Assembly (NCBI GenBank): GCA_002689565.1
Contig: NZGQ01000001.1
Coordinates: 1-7,114 of the forward strand
Direction of reading: 5' to 3'
DNA length: 7,114 nt
Origin: Methanobacteriota archaeon
GTDB taxonomy: Archaea > Thermoplasmatota > Poseidoniia > Poseidoniales > Poseidoniaceae
The notes under the pieces are model-generated. The model was not told the DNA's origin, made no database searches, and worked only from the letters and a program-made list of their open reading frames with translations. Position 1 is the stretch's first letter. Every line of letters begins with the position of its first letter. Below, piece after piece: positions 1 to 5,146 of the stretch. Position numbers and translations under genes: made by a program.

Positions 1-12
1 ACCTGCTCGGGA

Positions 13-38
13 CTAGGGGTGGTTTATTTCACCCACCC
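13..38 (-). promoter_or_regulatory. Junction hairpin plus CTAG after the HTH gene
   Basis: On the minus strand GGGTGG (38-33) pairs perfectly with CCACCC (22-17) across a 10-base A-rich loop and is followed directly by CTAG (16-13). It lies 19 bases after the TGA of the HTH gene. The next start codon is not in the window, so this presumably marks another gene junction. There is no T-tract after the stem, so it does not look like an intrinsic terminator. Confidence 0.6.
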
Positions 39-57
39 GGATTTTAATTTTCAGATT

Positions 58-366
58 TCACTCTTCTTCTGTTGCAGCAGATGCTACTGTTGTAGCACCT
101 TCCGGCATAAGGCTTCTTGCTAGTTCAGCAAGTTCGCCCCAGTCGTTACGAACAGTACTACCGGAGTTAGGCATAGCCTTCAATGGCACGCCCTTCTTGC
201 GGTATGTACTTGCTCTTTGGCTGACAGTGTGGACAGTTAGTCCAGTCTTCTCAGCAACTTCTGCTACAGACTCAGAGGCCTGATAAATTGTGATGAATCT
301 CTTAGCAGCGACAGGCTTTGCCCGTGCTCGCTTTGTTCCATCATGTCCAGTCGTGTCTTCACTCAT
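58..366 (-). CDS. Small helix-turn-helix-like DNA-binding protein, 102 aa
   Basis: The central part, about residues 24-64, reads as a helix-turn-helix: a helix containing SVAEVAEKTG, a turn at GLTV, and a recognition-like helix HTVSQRASTYRKKG, followed by VPLKAM. The first 23 residues are rich in Lys, Arg and Ala (KRARAKPVAAKR), consistent with a flexible DNA-contacting arm, and the last 15 residues are low-complexity Ala/Thr/Glu. The pattern of an EVA-like first helix with a basic second helix ending in KKGVPLK recalls small HTH proteins of phages and other viruses; that comparison is from memory, not a search. The ATG at 366 follows GCCC-CTAG-ACC, the junction motif used throughout the window, and leaves 12 bases after the upstream stop. 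A transcriptional or architectural DNA-binding role is likely; the target is unknown. Confidence 0.85.
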   Translation of the reverse strand: MSEDTTGHDGTKRARAKPVAAKRFITIYQASESVAEVAEKTGLTVHTVSQRASTYRKKGVPLKAMPNSGSTVRNDWGELAELARSLMPEGATTVASAATEEE

Positions 367-369
367 GGT

Positions 370-387
370 CTAGGGGCCTTATTGCCC
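370..387 (-). promoter_or_regulatory. Junction hairpin plus CTAG before the HTH gene
   Basis: GGGC (387-384) and GCCC (377-374) form a stem with a six-base loop holding the upstream TAA stop (381-379). CTAG (373-370) follows at once and the next ATG is three bases further on. Confidence 0.6.
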
Positions 388-1080
388 GTGAACTTCTATC
401 AAAACGTGGCACATGTCCACGTTAAGCGCAACTCTCATTATGTCCAATACCGGTGATATTGGGATTTGAATTGATTCTTTGCCCGAATAGGGCATATTAC
501 TGTTTACAGCATGTAGGATAAAGGGATGAACATCCAGTAAGTCTTTCGTCTTAACTGTAGTTAGTTCTTCTATTTCCATAAAATGCTCATAACTTCCGTC
601 AATTAGTTCTATTGTGTTGTCTAACAACAATACAGCAATTGCGGGAAACGCTTTGATTAGCGTTCCATCGTCTGTTTCCGACATTGGAGATTGCCCCGGA
701 CCCTTCCATTCAAGTTTCCAAGCGAGCAATCTTTCTTTTTTATCTACTATTTCAATTGGTTCGCAACTGAAACGTAGATTTCCTTCGTCATTTAGCAAGT
801 TAGTCCATATTTTATCAAATGAACTTTGGAGTTTACTACTCCAGTCCAAATCATGATATTCTGCCCAGAGTCTTGCACTCTGATGTAATTTATGTGTGAA
901 TCCTTCTAGCGGGTTTTTGTAGAACCCGGGTCGTGACTTCACATCTTTATTCAATCCACGCATATTCATTTTGCGCATTTTTCTCGGTACAAAGCCCAAT
1001 ACGGGCATAGGTACGTCATCTACTGGCTTGGTGTACTCTTTTGAATGCATTGCTATAATAGCGTTTATGCGTTCAGACAT
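379..1080 (-). CDS. Unknown protein, 233 aa, translationally overlapping the upstream gene
   Basis: I do not recognise this protein. It has a basic segment at residues 32-56 (PRKMRKMNMRGLNKDVKSR) and then an aromatic, mixed alpha/beta body. There is no signal peptide and no clear membrane segment, although AIAVLLLDNTIELI near the middle is a hydrophobic strand-like stretch. The open frame extends 16 codons further upstream (to 1128), but the start MSERINAI at 1080 is preferred: its ATG overlaps the stop of the preceding gene in ATGTCTGA, and GGGGAG lies 4 bases before it. This is the only junction using such an overlap and the only clear Shine-Dalgarno-like site. Tight coupling suggests it is made with the 156-aa neighbour and may act with it. 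Confidence 0.85.
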   Translation of the reverse strand: MSERINAIIAMHSKEYTKPVDDVPMPVLGFVPRKMRKMNMRGLNKDVKSRPGFYKNPLEGFTHKLHQSARLWAEYHDLDWSSKLQSSFDKIWTNLLNDEGNLRFSCEPIEIVDKKERLLAWKLEWKGPGQSPMSETDDGTLIKAFPAIAVLLLDNTIELIDGSYEHFMEIEELTTVKTKDLLDVHPFILHAVNSNMPYSGKESIQIPISPVLDIMRVALNVDMCHVLIEVHGQ

Positions 1081-1543
1081 TGTACTCCCCAACCATAGCG
1101 TTGAAAATTGTTCTACCAAATATATCAATGAGCGAAAAGCCCACCAATCGGTAGCGTTCTTTTTGTTCTAGCGTAAGACATTCGTCATTTGCTAGTTCTT
1201 TTACGAACTCTCTTTTTAGTCTATGTTCCAAACGGGCAATATGCCCTTCATGTTTTGGATTAAACTTAGGCGATGCTTCACCTATCCAGATACGATGCTT
1301 CATCGACCCTGTTGTAATTTGACCCAGACTACACAACTTAAATTCGTGCTTATATCTGTCGTCGTAAAAGGGTTTGATTTGAAACATATTGGTACTAGAA
1401 CCTGTGTTCTTAGTGTACCATTTATTATCGGATGAGGGTAGCATTACCACTTCAGGAGTTAGTAATGATAAATCTTGCTCGCTGATATGAGAATTATGAT
1501 AATTCTCTGCAGCAATAGCAATCCAGTGTTTCATGGATTTCAT
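1073..1543 (-). CDS. Unknown protein, 156 aa
   Basis: No family is recognised. The N-terminal third is polar with scattered aromatics. A basic, probably helical stretch follows at about residues 103-123 (HIARLEHRLKREFVKELAND), and the end is more hydrophobic (RLVGFSLIDIFGRTIFNAMVGEYNV). No Cys/His metal site, Walker motif or signal peptide is visible. Two in-frame ATGs compete: the one at 1543 follows TTAG with no spacer, and the one at 1534 (MKHWIAIA) has a 9-base spacer; both fit the range seen at other junctions, and 1543 is taken as the longer. The stop overlaps the start of the next gene by 8 bases, so the pair is probably co-translated. Function unknown. Confidence 0.85.
   Translation of the reverse strand: MKSMKHWIAIAAENYHNSHISEQDLSLLTPEVVMLPSSDNKWYTKNTGSSTNMFQIKPFYDDRYKHEFKLCSLGQITTGSMKHRIWIGEASPKFNPKHEGHIARLEHRLKREFVKELANDECLTLEQKERYRLVGFSLIDIFGRTIFNAMVGEYNV
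1085..1090 (-). promoter_or_regulatory. Shine-Dalgarno-like site for the gene starting at 1080
   Basis: GGGGAG on the minus strand lies four bases before the ATG at 1080 and inside the end of the preceding gene. It is the only good purine-rich ribosome-binding site in the window. It sits at the one major junction that lacks the hairpin plus YTAG arrangement, which suggests the two solutions are alternatives. Confidence 0.5.
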
Positions 1544-1563
1544 CTAAGGACTTTACTTAGCCC
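1544..1563 (-). promoter_or_regulatory. Junction hairpin plus TTAG before the 156-aa gene
   Basis: GGGC (1563-1560) pairs with GTCC (1551-1548) with one G-U pair. The eight-base loop holds the TAA stop of the 485-aa gene. TTAG follows and abuts the ATG at 1543. An alternative CTAAG/CTTAG pairing includes the motif itself. Confidence 0.45.
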
Positions 1564-3010
1564 GTTCTGTCAAATAATGCATAAATTTCTGAATTTCTTG
1601 AGGTACACTTTGGTTGCGCACCCCTGCTTCATCTACAAATGCTTTAGCCCACACCAAGTAAGTTCTTGCGTGTTCAGGTGTAACCCGTCTTGGGGCTTCA
1701 CCTTTGTTGTACAAGTTTCTTTCTTCGACTGTAGTTCGTCTGTCTTCTAACTGTAATACGGCGGCTCTTGCGCTATAGAATCTCCTTAGAAACTTAATCT
1801 GTTCATCAGTAAGTTCGTGAGAGGCTTCTTCGTAGCCTTCAAGGAAATCTGGCATAGTGAAAACATTGATTACGTTTGGTAATGTGAATTCTGCACAGTT
1901 TAGTTCCTTTAGTTCGCCACTATATTCTGATAGTAAAGGATGGATTCTGGTAGAGGCTACGCCTTGCTCCCATAGAATGATTACATCATTCAAACCCCAT
2001 CCAATAAGTGTTTTCTTGTTAGCAACACCAAGATACATTATATCACAGCCATTAACTAAACTGTTTAGGCTCTTTGTTGATATAGATTCTTTTTGCATTG
2101 CTATAGACTGTTCTACTCCGTTGCTGTAATAAGAGCGATACTTTCCTCGCTCTCTACCAGTTCCGTGGTTGCCATACTCTAACATTAATTCGTTACTAGC
2201 AGGGCTTGCACCACAAAACCCAACAGTGTTAGGCTTGAAATGGGCGATAAGTTCGCCCTTTTCTTTTGAAGAGGATTGTGATGCTTTGTTAAGTAGCCAT
2301 CTTCCATGTTTTGGTTTCATACCAATAACGGATTCCGGCTCAATCTTATCAATCAAATCGGGCTCTGCTAGCCCGTATGTAATCGTCACATTCTTTGTTC
2401 TTCTGTATTCGACAATATGTTCATTGGCAACTGCCTTAAATGGGCGCATGCCTGCATATGCTGCGAGTCCGATACCTACCCCGTCAGGAGTAAGTCGCTC
2501 ACGCTGTACTATTCTTTTGAAGATAGTACTTCTTTGTTGTAGGGTTTGTCTCCAATGCCCTGTACGCTTGTGTACCATAGCAAAAATTTCAGAACTAACA
2601 AACAAGAGGAAGGAGTTATTACTCTGTCCCCTCGTAATAGTAGGTTCTTTTTTGACAGAGAGTGAAACACCCTTGCCATTTTTACCATTTATCAATACGC
2701 TAAACGGTCTTGTTCCTTCTACTTTAGAGTAGATATTAGCAACCAGACCAGTTTCAATACAACAAAATGACATATACAATTTGCTTCCATCACAAACTAA
2801 CGATATACGAAACTTAGATGATGCAGTTCCACTGTTCCATCTGTTAGTTCTAGTATGTTTATCGTATTTGCTTGCTGTGTAAGTCAGTGCTTGTTCAATA
2901 AATGCATAAGGGATTGGAACCTCAATGGTTTCAATACCGCCTTCTGCACATCCAGATAATAGGTAGTCGTGAAACTGCCTTCCATCTGCGCTATTAAGCC
3001 AATCTTTCAT
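1553..3010 (-). CDS. Large unknown protein, 485 aa
   Basis: This is the second largest gene here and I cannot assign it. The first roughly 190 residues look alpha/beta with several strand-like runs (KFRISLVCDGSKLYMSFCCIETGLVANIY). A Gly-rich, basic part follows in the middle. The last about 95 residues are strongly helical and charged (HELTDEQIKFLRRFYSARAAVLQLEDRRTTVEERN, then TPEHARTYLVWAKAFVDEAG), suggesting a separate helical C-terminal domain. There is no Walker A, no polymerase or nuclease motif I can name, and no transmembrane segment. The ATG at 3010 lies 7 bases after CTAG of the junction hairpin. A structural or nucleic-acid-associated role in an element's core gene set is possible, but that is a guess from size and context. 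Confidence 0.85.
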   Translation of the reverse strand: MKDWLNSADGRQFHDYLLSGCAEGGIETIEVPIPYAFIEQALTYTASKYDKHTRTNRWNSGTASSKFRISLVCDGSKLYMSFCCIETGLVANIYSKVEGTRPFSVLINGKNGKGVSLSVKKEPTITRGQSNNSFLLFVSSEIFAMVHKRTGHWRQTLQQRSTIFKRIVQRERLTPDGVGIGLAAYAGMRPFKAVANEHIVEYRRTKNVTITYGLAEPDLIDKIEPESVIGMKPKHGRWLLNKASQSSSKEKGELIAHFKPNTVGFCGASPASNELMLEYGNHGTGRERGKYRSYYSNGVEQSIAMQKESISTKSLNSLVNGCDIMYLGVANKKTLIGWGLNDVIILWEQGVASTRIHPLLSEYSGELKELNCAEFTLPNVINVFTMPDFLEGYEEASHELTDEQIKFLRRFYSARAAVLQLEDRRTTVEERNLYNKGEAPRRVTPEHARTYLVWAKAFVDEAGVRNQSVPQEIQKFMHYLTERAK

Positions 3011-3017
3011 ATTTGTT

Positions 3018-3035
3018 CTAGGCCTACTTAGAGGC
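3018..3035 (-). promoter_or_regulatory. Junction hairpin plus CTAG before the 485-aa gene
   Basis: GCCT (3035-3032) pairs with AGGC (3025-3022) around a six-base loop containing the TAA stop of the 65-aa gene. CTAG (3021-3018) follows directly, seven bases before the next ATG. Confidence 0.6.
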
Positions 3036-3225
3036 GTTTTTCTACTGCTGCTCGCATTTCTTTTTCTCTGGCTTCTAGTTCGTCAAAATTGACGACACTA
3101 ACAAAGTCCATTAGTTGTGCTAAACAGTCAGCAATATCAGATAAAGAGATAGCAATGTTTTCCAGATGCTCGTTTTGAACATCGGCTGCCTTTGCCATGT
3201 CTTTGAGTAGTTTATCACCGCTCAT
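3028..3225 (-). CDS. Small coiled-coil-like protein, 65 aa
   Basis: A short, almost entirely helical protein with heptad-like spacing of Leu, Ile and Val over residues 14-60 (DVQNEHLENIAISLSDIADCLAQLM, then VVNFDELEAREKEMRAAVEKRL). It probably oligomerises or acts as a small adaptor or scaffold. Only one Cys is present and there is no membrane segment. The ATG at 3225 is two bases after CTAG of the strongest junction hairpin in the window, which strongly supports this start. The stop TAA lies in the loop of the next hairpin. It sits within a run of four small unknown genes upstream of the 485-aa protein. No family recognised. Confidence 0.82.
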   Translation of the reverse strand: MSGDKLLKDMAKAADVQNEHLENIAISLSDIADCLAQLMDFVSVVNFDELEAREKEMRAAVEKRL

Positions 3226-3227
3226 AT

Positions 3228-3249
3228 CTAGGAGGAATCATTCTTCCTC
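3228..3249 (-). promoter_or_regulatory. Junction hairpin plus CTAG before the 65-aa gene
   Basis: A perfect six-base stem, GAGGAA (3249-3244) with TTCCTC (3237-3232), has a six-base loop that contains the TGA stop of the upstream gene. CTAG (3231-3228) abuts the stem and the ATG is two bases later. This is the clearest example in the window. Confidence 0.75.
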
Positions 3250-3624
3250 TGTTGGTTTGCATTGGTCTGTTCCACACTCGCTAATAGTAAGTGTATCTGA
3301 TTCTAGTTCAACCATCTCCATACTGCCTGCATTATGCTCACCTCTTCTTCGGTGGTCATGCAAGTCAATGTATCTCCAGTTAGCATTTACTAACCACTGC
3401 ATCAATACATATAGGGGAGTTTGGTCTTTAGATTCTTCCTCTTCCAGTTGTTCAACTACAGAGTTATGAATTTCATCCAATGTGTATACCAAGTCATCAA
3501 ATTGTTTCTTGGTAATGTACTTGTCTAGGAGTTCCTCTTCTACACTAGTTAGATTACGACCAGATGCTTCTAGTCCAATCATTTCAGGTGTTAGGTCTTC
3601 CATACGAATTAGTTCGTCCGACAT
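3238..3624 (-). CDS. Small acidic unknown protein, 128 aa
   Basis: A strongly acidic protein. Residues 1-65 are helical with many Glu/Asp (SVEEELLDKYITKKQFDDLVYTLDEIHNSVVEQLEEEE). A short aromatic hydrophobic segment follows at about 70-86 (PLYVLMQWLVNANWRYI), then a His/Arg patch HDHRRRGEH at 89-97, and a Cys-containing acidic tail with C117 and C122 ending in EEE. The two Cys and the His patch could bind metal, but the spacing matches no motif I know. The start at 3624 follows TTAG-AA, where TAG is also the stop codon of the upstream gene. The stop TGA lies in the loop of the downstream GAGGAA/TTCCTC hairpin. No function assigned. Confidence 0.82.
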   Translation of the reverse strand: MSDELIRMEDLTPEMIGLEASGRNLTSVEEELLDKYITKKQFDDLVYTLDEIHNSVVEQLEEEESKDQTPLYVLMQWLVNANWRYIDLHDHRRRGEHNAGSMEMVELESDTLTISECGTDQCKPTEEE

Positions 3625-3626
3625 TT

Positions 3627-3659
3627 CTAAGATTCCTCACTCTTCGGTGTAGTTGAATC
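3627..3659 (-). promoter_or_regulatory. Possible junction hairpin plus TTAG before the 128-aa gene
   Basis: GATTC (3659-3655) can pair with GAATC (3635-3631), followed directly by TTAG (3630-3627), whose TAG is the upstream stop codon. The 19-base loop is much longer than elsewhere and the stem is AT-rich, so the hairpin is weaker than the others; TTAG-AA-ATG fits the usual layout. Confidence 0.35.
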
Positions 3660-3836
3660 ATCGGTCAGGTCTTCCCTGCCATCTATTCTACTTGTTGTGT
3701 CTTTCACATTAAGTTCGTTTTTATTATTTTTCTTGAATCTTATCCCTTTGGCTAGAAATTCACAAAATTTATTGTAGTACAATCCGCCAGTGGTCTTTGA
3801 CGATTCAAGTTTTTTCATAAAGCGTTTAGACGCCAT
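3627..3836 (-). CDS. Small unknown protein, basic N-terminus and acidic C-terminus, 69 aa
   Basis: The charge is split: residues 1-42 are rich in Lys/Arg with an aromatic core (MASKRFMKKLESSKTTGG, then LYYNKFCEFLAKGIRFKKNNKN), and residues 50-69 are acidic and Ser/Thr-rich. Such a layout is common in small nucleic-acid or protein-binding factors with a disordered tail, but no family is recognised. The ATG at 3836 is one base after CTAG. The stop TAG is embedded in the TTAG that precedes the next gene, leaving only two bases between the genes. The 35-base spacer upstream is among the longer ones here and holds two CCTAG copies. Confidence 0.78.
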   Translation of the reverse strand: MASKRFMKKLESSKTTGGLYYNKFCEFLAKGIRFKKNNKNELNVKDTTSRIDGREDLTDDSTTPKSEES

Positions 3837-3837
3837 T

Positions 3838-3862
3838 CTAGGACCCGGTCTACGCCTAGGTC
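3838..3862 (-). promoter_or_regulatory. Junction hairpin plus CTAG before the 69-aa gene
   Basis: GACC (3862-3859) pairs with GGTC (3845-3842), loop 13 bases, then CTAG (3841-3838) and ATG one base later. A second CCTAG lies at 3856-3860 on the 5' side, within the palindrome CCTAGG, and the spacer also carries a near-repeat of GACC. Confidence 0.45.
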
Positions 3863-3871
3863 TTGAAACAA

Positions 3872-4108
3872 TTAGTATACTGTTTTACCAGTACCTATTG
3901 CATAAAAAGAACACCTTCCTGTTGTGGCCCTGCGTAAAAACACATTAAGGTCACAATCAGGAAGGTATAGCACAAATCCTTCTGAATTTGTGGTTAGTTC
4001 TCCTGTTAAGTAGTCGAACTCGTCTACATAGATGTCACGTCTTGCTAATGCTTGACGGACTCTAGAATTGGTTCTGACTGATAGCGTTCTTTGCTGTTCA
4101 CAAAACAT
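3872..4108 (-). CDS. Small unknown protein, 78 aa
   Basis: A compact alpha/beta-looking protein. The N-terminus is a basic helix (TLSVRTNSRVRQALARRDIYV), followed by alternating strand-like segments (FVLYLPDCDLNVFLRRA, then CSFYAIGTGKTVY). The C-terminal GTGKT resembles part of a Walker A loop but stands three residues from the end, so it is not a nucleotide-binding site. The ATG at 4108 lies seven bases after TTAG. No relatives are recognised. It is one of a run of four consecutive small genes, and I infer only that they share a transcript. Confidence 0.75.
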   Translation of the reverse strand: MFCEQQRTLSVRTNSRVRQALARRDIYVDEFDYLTGELTTNSEGFVLYLPDCDLNVFLRRATTGRCSFYAIGTGKTVY

Positions 4109-4115
4109 TTCGCTT

Positions 4116-4133
4116 CTAAGGTATTAAACATAC
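4116..4133 (-). promoter_or_regulatory. Junction hairpin plus TTAG before the 78-aa gene
   Basis: GTAT (4133-4130) pairs with ATAC (4124-4121) around a five-base loop; one C follows and then TTAG (4119-4116), seven bases before the ATG. The stem is short and AT-rich. Confidence 0.4.
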
Positions 4134-4154
4134 AAGACCGTACTCCATTGGCCA

Positions 4155-4270
4155 TCAAATTGGAATCATCGCTTTAGCAACTTCTTCCGCATTAAGGTTG
4201 TTTCTCGCAATGTATTTTTAACACCGACTCGCTTACCTGCTTGGCTTCTTTTTACCTTGAAGCCGTTAGT
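4155..4270 (-). pseudogene. Probable small basic protein ORF interrupted by a -1 frameshift at an A5 run
   Basis: Between the flanking genes the minus strand encodes two overlapping protein-like segments in different frames. From 4270 one frame gives TNGFKVKRSQAGKRVGVK. At an A5 run (4215-4219) a one-base slip backwards gives KYIARNNLNAEEVAKAMIPI and then TGA at 4155-4157. The joined product, about 38 aa, is basic then helical and looks more natural than either frame alone. Without a slip, the first frame runs on as a low-quality basic tail to a TGA at 4166-4168. No ATG, GTG or TTG precedes the first segment, although a junction hairpin and CTTAG lie directly before it. It may be a decayed gene, a sequence error, or a programmed frameshift with an unusual start. 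A further 10-codon frame, MEYGLVCLIP, occupies 4116-4148 and ends in the next TTAG. Confidence 0.35.
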
Positions 4271-4291
4271 CTAAGTCTGGTATTAACCAAA
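4271..4291 (-). promoter_or_regulatory. Junction hairpin plus TTAG after the 228-aa gene
   Basis: TTTGGT (4291-4286) pairs with ACCAGA (4281-4276) with one U-G pair. The four-base loop holds the upstream TAA stop. One C and then TTAG (4274-4271) follow. It directly precedes the frameshifted small ORF, which supports that ORF being or having been a gene. Confidence 0.5.
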
Positions 4292-4969
4292 CATTGGGTT
4301 GAAGGAATTGTCTTCCTTCGGCTTTTGTTCCTTTAGCAATTCTGCCAAGTCATCGTCAAAGTCTAATGGTTTTCCATCAAGACATAGGTTAATCTTGAAT
4401 CCATCATCAAATAGTTCATCAATTCGTAATGATAACCTACCAATCGCATCTCCGCTTAGGTTATGCTTCTCTGCAGCAGTGATAAGGTTCTCTGCGGAAC
4501 TCATTACCATGCTCATAAGCAATCCTTTGCATTCATCAAGAACCATAGTCAATATGCGACCACGTTCTGTCTTTGCTTGCGATAGTGTAGTTTTCTTTTG
4601 TAGTACAATCCTGTATACAAGTACGAACTTCAATGCATCTCTAAACTCTGGTTCGTCAATAAATTTACGAACAGGGTCTTTAGAGCGTTCTTCGACTTTT
4701 GCCTTGAACCCTTCTGGATTATTCAAATATTCCGAGAAGTCTTTCACTGCTCCATCAAATAGAGCATGTAGTGGTTCTGTTGCTGTAGGGGGAATATTTT
4801 CATCATCTAGTCTACCAATAATCAACTTCTGTAAGTCTTTTATGTTCAAGTTGTCAAGGTAATTTTTTCCTTGAGATTTAAATTCTTGATATATAGCCAT
4901 TACACTGAATAGTTCAGTTGCTGTAAATAGTAGTTCGATATCACGCTTTTTCCAACGTATTTCTCCCAT
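4283..4969 (-). CDS. Unknown helical protein, 228 aa, next to the AAA+ ATPase region
   Basis: Mostly alpha-helical by eye: IELLFTATELFSVMAIYQEF near the N-terminus, a long charged middle, and a helical hairpin at about 108-168 (FRDALKFVLVYRIVLQKK, then ILTMVLDECKGLLMSMVMSSAENL). The tail is acidic (FDDDLAELL) and ends FNPMFG. There is no Walker motif, zinc site or signal peptide. The open frame begins four codons earlier (MPLD at 4981), but that ATG lies inside the palindrome of the junction hairpin, whereas the ATG at 4969 follows CTAG-AT as at other genes, so 4969 is chosen. Its position two genes after the AAA+ protein makes an accessory or substrate role conceivable, but nothing in the sequence proves it. 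Confidence 0.83.
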   Translation of the reverse strand: MGEIRWKKRDIELLFTATELFSVMAIYQEFKSQGKNYLDNLNIKDLQKLIIGRLDDENIPPTATEPLHALFDGAVKDFSEYLNNPEGFKAKVEERSKDPVRKFIDEPEFRDALKFVLVYRIVLQKKTTLSQAKTERGRILTMVLDECKGLLMSMVMSSAENLITAAEKHNLSGDAIGRLSLRIDELFDDGFKINLCLDGKPLDFDDDLAELLKEQKPKEDNSFNPMFG

Positions 4970-4971
4970 AT

Positions 4972-4987
4972 CTAGGGGCATATGCCC
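4972..4987 (-). promoter_or_regulatory. Junction palindrome plus CTAG before the 228-aa gene
   Basis: GGGCATATGCCC (4987-4976) is a perfect 12-base palindrome that can form a four-base-pair stem with an ATAT loop. CTAG (4975-4972) follows and the ATG is two bases later. The ATG inside the palindrome is in frame with the gene but is probably not its start. Confidence 0.6.
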
Positions 4988-4994
4988 ACGGTAT

Positions 4995-5129
4995 TTATTG
5001 GTGCTTCATCCACCATGGATATTCATTTCTTCTTTCCATAGTTCTACACCTTGCTTCATGCTGACATTTATAGCAAAGTTTTCCTTTGCCTATAGTTGTG
5101 TAGCATACCCTGCATTCTTTGGGTTTCAC
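4995..5129 (-). CDS. Small Cys-rich zinc-ribbon-like protein, 44 aa, GTG start
   Basis: Starting with GTG at 5129, the minus strand encodes VKPKECRVCYTT, IGKGKLCYKCQHEARC and a basic-aromatic tail ending EYPWWMKHQ, then TAA. The cysteines form CxxC (C6, C9), nine residues, CxxC (C19, C22), plus H24 and C28: a classic four-Cys zinc knuckle or ribbon arrangement. The high Lys/Arg content and WW near the end suggest nucleic-acid or protein binding. There is no in-frame ATG before the cysteines; the GTG shares its G with CTAG of a GGGC-GAAA-GCCC hairpin directly upstream, which supports this start. The gene fills what would otherwise be a 177-base gap between the AAA+ gene and the 228-aa gene. 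The zinc role is inferred from the cysteine spacing. Confidence 0.72.
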   Translation of the reverse strand: MKPKECRVCYTTIGKGKLCYKCQHEARCRTMERRNEYPWWMKHQ

Positions 5130-5144
5130 TAGGGGCTTTCGCCC
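5129..5144 (-). promoter_or_regulatory. Junction GNRA hairpin plus CTAG before the zinc-ribbon gene
   Basis: GGGC-GAAA-GCCC (5144-5133) is a four-pair stem capped by a stable GNRA-type tetraloop. CTAG (5132-5129) follows directly and its G begins the GTG start. The ATPase stop TAA lies three bases before the stem. Confidence 0.65.
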
Positions 5145-5146
5145 GA

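Noticed and set aside
105..140. CTAG with inverted repeat CTTGCT/AGCAAG inside the HTH gene
   Set aside because: CTAG is inside the pairing region rather than after the 3' arm, and it is within coding sequence with no start following; probably chance.
13..387. Junction hairpins as intrinsic transcription terminators
   Set aside because: None is followed by a T-rich tract, and they occur between every gene of what appears to be one transcript, often just before a start codon.
1081..1128. Upstream start for the 233-aa protein (MIYLVEQF...)
   Set aside because: It would extend the overlap with the preceding gene to 56 bases. The internal ATG has a GGGGAG site four bases upstream and a typical overlapping ATGTCTGA junction.
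971..1171. Plus-strand open frames throughout the window
   Set aside because: All plus-strand frames lie opposite well-supported minus-strand genes, have low-quality composition and lack the start context shared by the minus-strand genes.
1544..3021. YTAG before starts as 3' splice acceptors for spliced-leader trans-splicing
   Set aside because: There is no polypyrimidine tract or branch site, the preceding bases are a hairpin arm, and gene density and a GGGGAG site point to a prokaryotic host.
3872..3901. GTGKT near the end of the 78-aa protein as a Walker A motif
   Set aside because: It is three residues from the C-terminus and lacks the following helix, so it cannot form a P-loop.
4109..4157. 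TGA read as tryptophan, joining IPI to WPMEYGLVCLIP
   Set aside because: TGA is a convincing stop at 58-60 and at 3238-3240, so a reassigned code is unlikely.
4970..4981. Upstream start MPLD for the 228-aa protein
   Set aside because: This ATG lies inside the 12-base palindrome; the next ATG has the CTAG-AT spacing seen at other genes.
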